Shown: positions 63,920-64,000 of the stretch, piece by piece
Position numbering within the stretch: the first letter of the stretch is position 1
How the letters are laid out: the number at the start of each line of letters is the position of its first letter
NCBI RefSeq assembly: GCF_032854445.1
Contig: NC_088305.1
Coordinates: forward strand, 18,339,717-18,403,716
Length of the DNA: 64,000 nucleotides
Direction of reading: 5' to 3'
Source: Liolophura sinensis
Taxonomy: Eukaryota; Mollusca; Polyplacophora; Chitonida; Chitonidae
Position numbers and translations under genes: made by a program
Notes under the pieces: model-generated
Told to the model about the DNA's origin: nothing
Database searches by the model: none
What the model saw: the letters and a program-made list of their open reading frames with translations, nothing else

Positions 63920-64000
63920 GATGACCCATCAGCCTTTCATCTATGCGGTCGCCGTGAGTTCAAGTCCAGTTCATGCTGGAGTTGTCGCTTCCTCTTCGGT
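63920..64000 (+). mobile_element. SINE cut by window end
   Basis: Has the B-box-like GAGTTCAAGTCC; counterpart of 48806-49020. Confidence 0.5.

Larger units (their letters stand above)
61728..64000. other. A5 3' flank to window end
   Basis: SINE core relic 62634-62703, a private 30-40 bp rearranged stretch near 62870-62935, TTTA tail relic from 63262, then the block also found in units 1 and 4. The next C locus is beyond the window. Confidence 0.6.

Overview
This is animal (eukaryotic) genomic DNA. The genes are split into short exons by GT-AG introns, secreted proteins are encoded, and the spacers are AT-rich and full of tRNA-derived SINE fragments with TTTA-type tails. The SINE core (trailed by a 'GGTGTTTTACGCCGTACTCAAGAATATTTCAC' type tail when read from the other strand, quoted here only as a family description) is of a kind common in mollusc genomes, so a bivalve or gastropod is the best guess; the species cannot be named.

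The window is one tandem array. A unit of about 14.1-15.3 kb is repeated nearly four times, plus two part units at the ends. Each unit holds three paralogous loci: gene A on + (six coding exons, 370 aa), a dead two-exon relic C on +, and gene B on - (six coding exons, 402-403 aa). The order is A1-C1-B1-A2-C2-B2-A3-C3-B3-A4-C4-B4-A5. A and B converge across about 5 kb that contains C; B and the next A diverge from a shared spacer of 3.6-4.1 kb. A1 lacks its first exon because the window starts inside intron 1.

A and B have the same exon count, the same intron phases (1,2,1,1,0) and two exons of identical length (169 and 101 nt), so they are ancient paralogues. Both read as clusterin-like secreted proteins: signal peptide, helical segment, a first cysteine cluster (C-x10-C-x2-C-x4-C-x8-C), a long amphipathic domain, a furin-type site (RKKR in A, RRRR in B), then a second cluster (C-x9-C-x6-C-x2-C). 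These spacings match the two cysteine clusters of vertebrate clusterin as I remember them. What clusterin does not have is the middle: 9 (A) or 12 (B) gapless 11-residue repeats resembling the 11/3 helices of synucleins, perilipins, exchangeable apolipoproteins or LEA proteins. A secreted lipid-binding or chaperone role is inferred, not shown.

The array is recombining. A4 carries a duplicated, chimeric exon 2; B4 switches parentage in intron 3/4; A1 has an intron 2 related to the C locus; the B1-A2 and B2-A3 blocks are almost identical; and B2 is broken by one extra G in exon 3. Collapsed or duplicated haplotypes in the assembly could mimic part of this.
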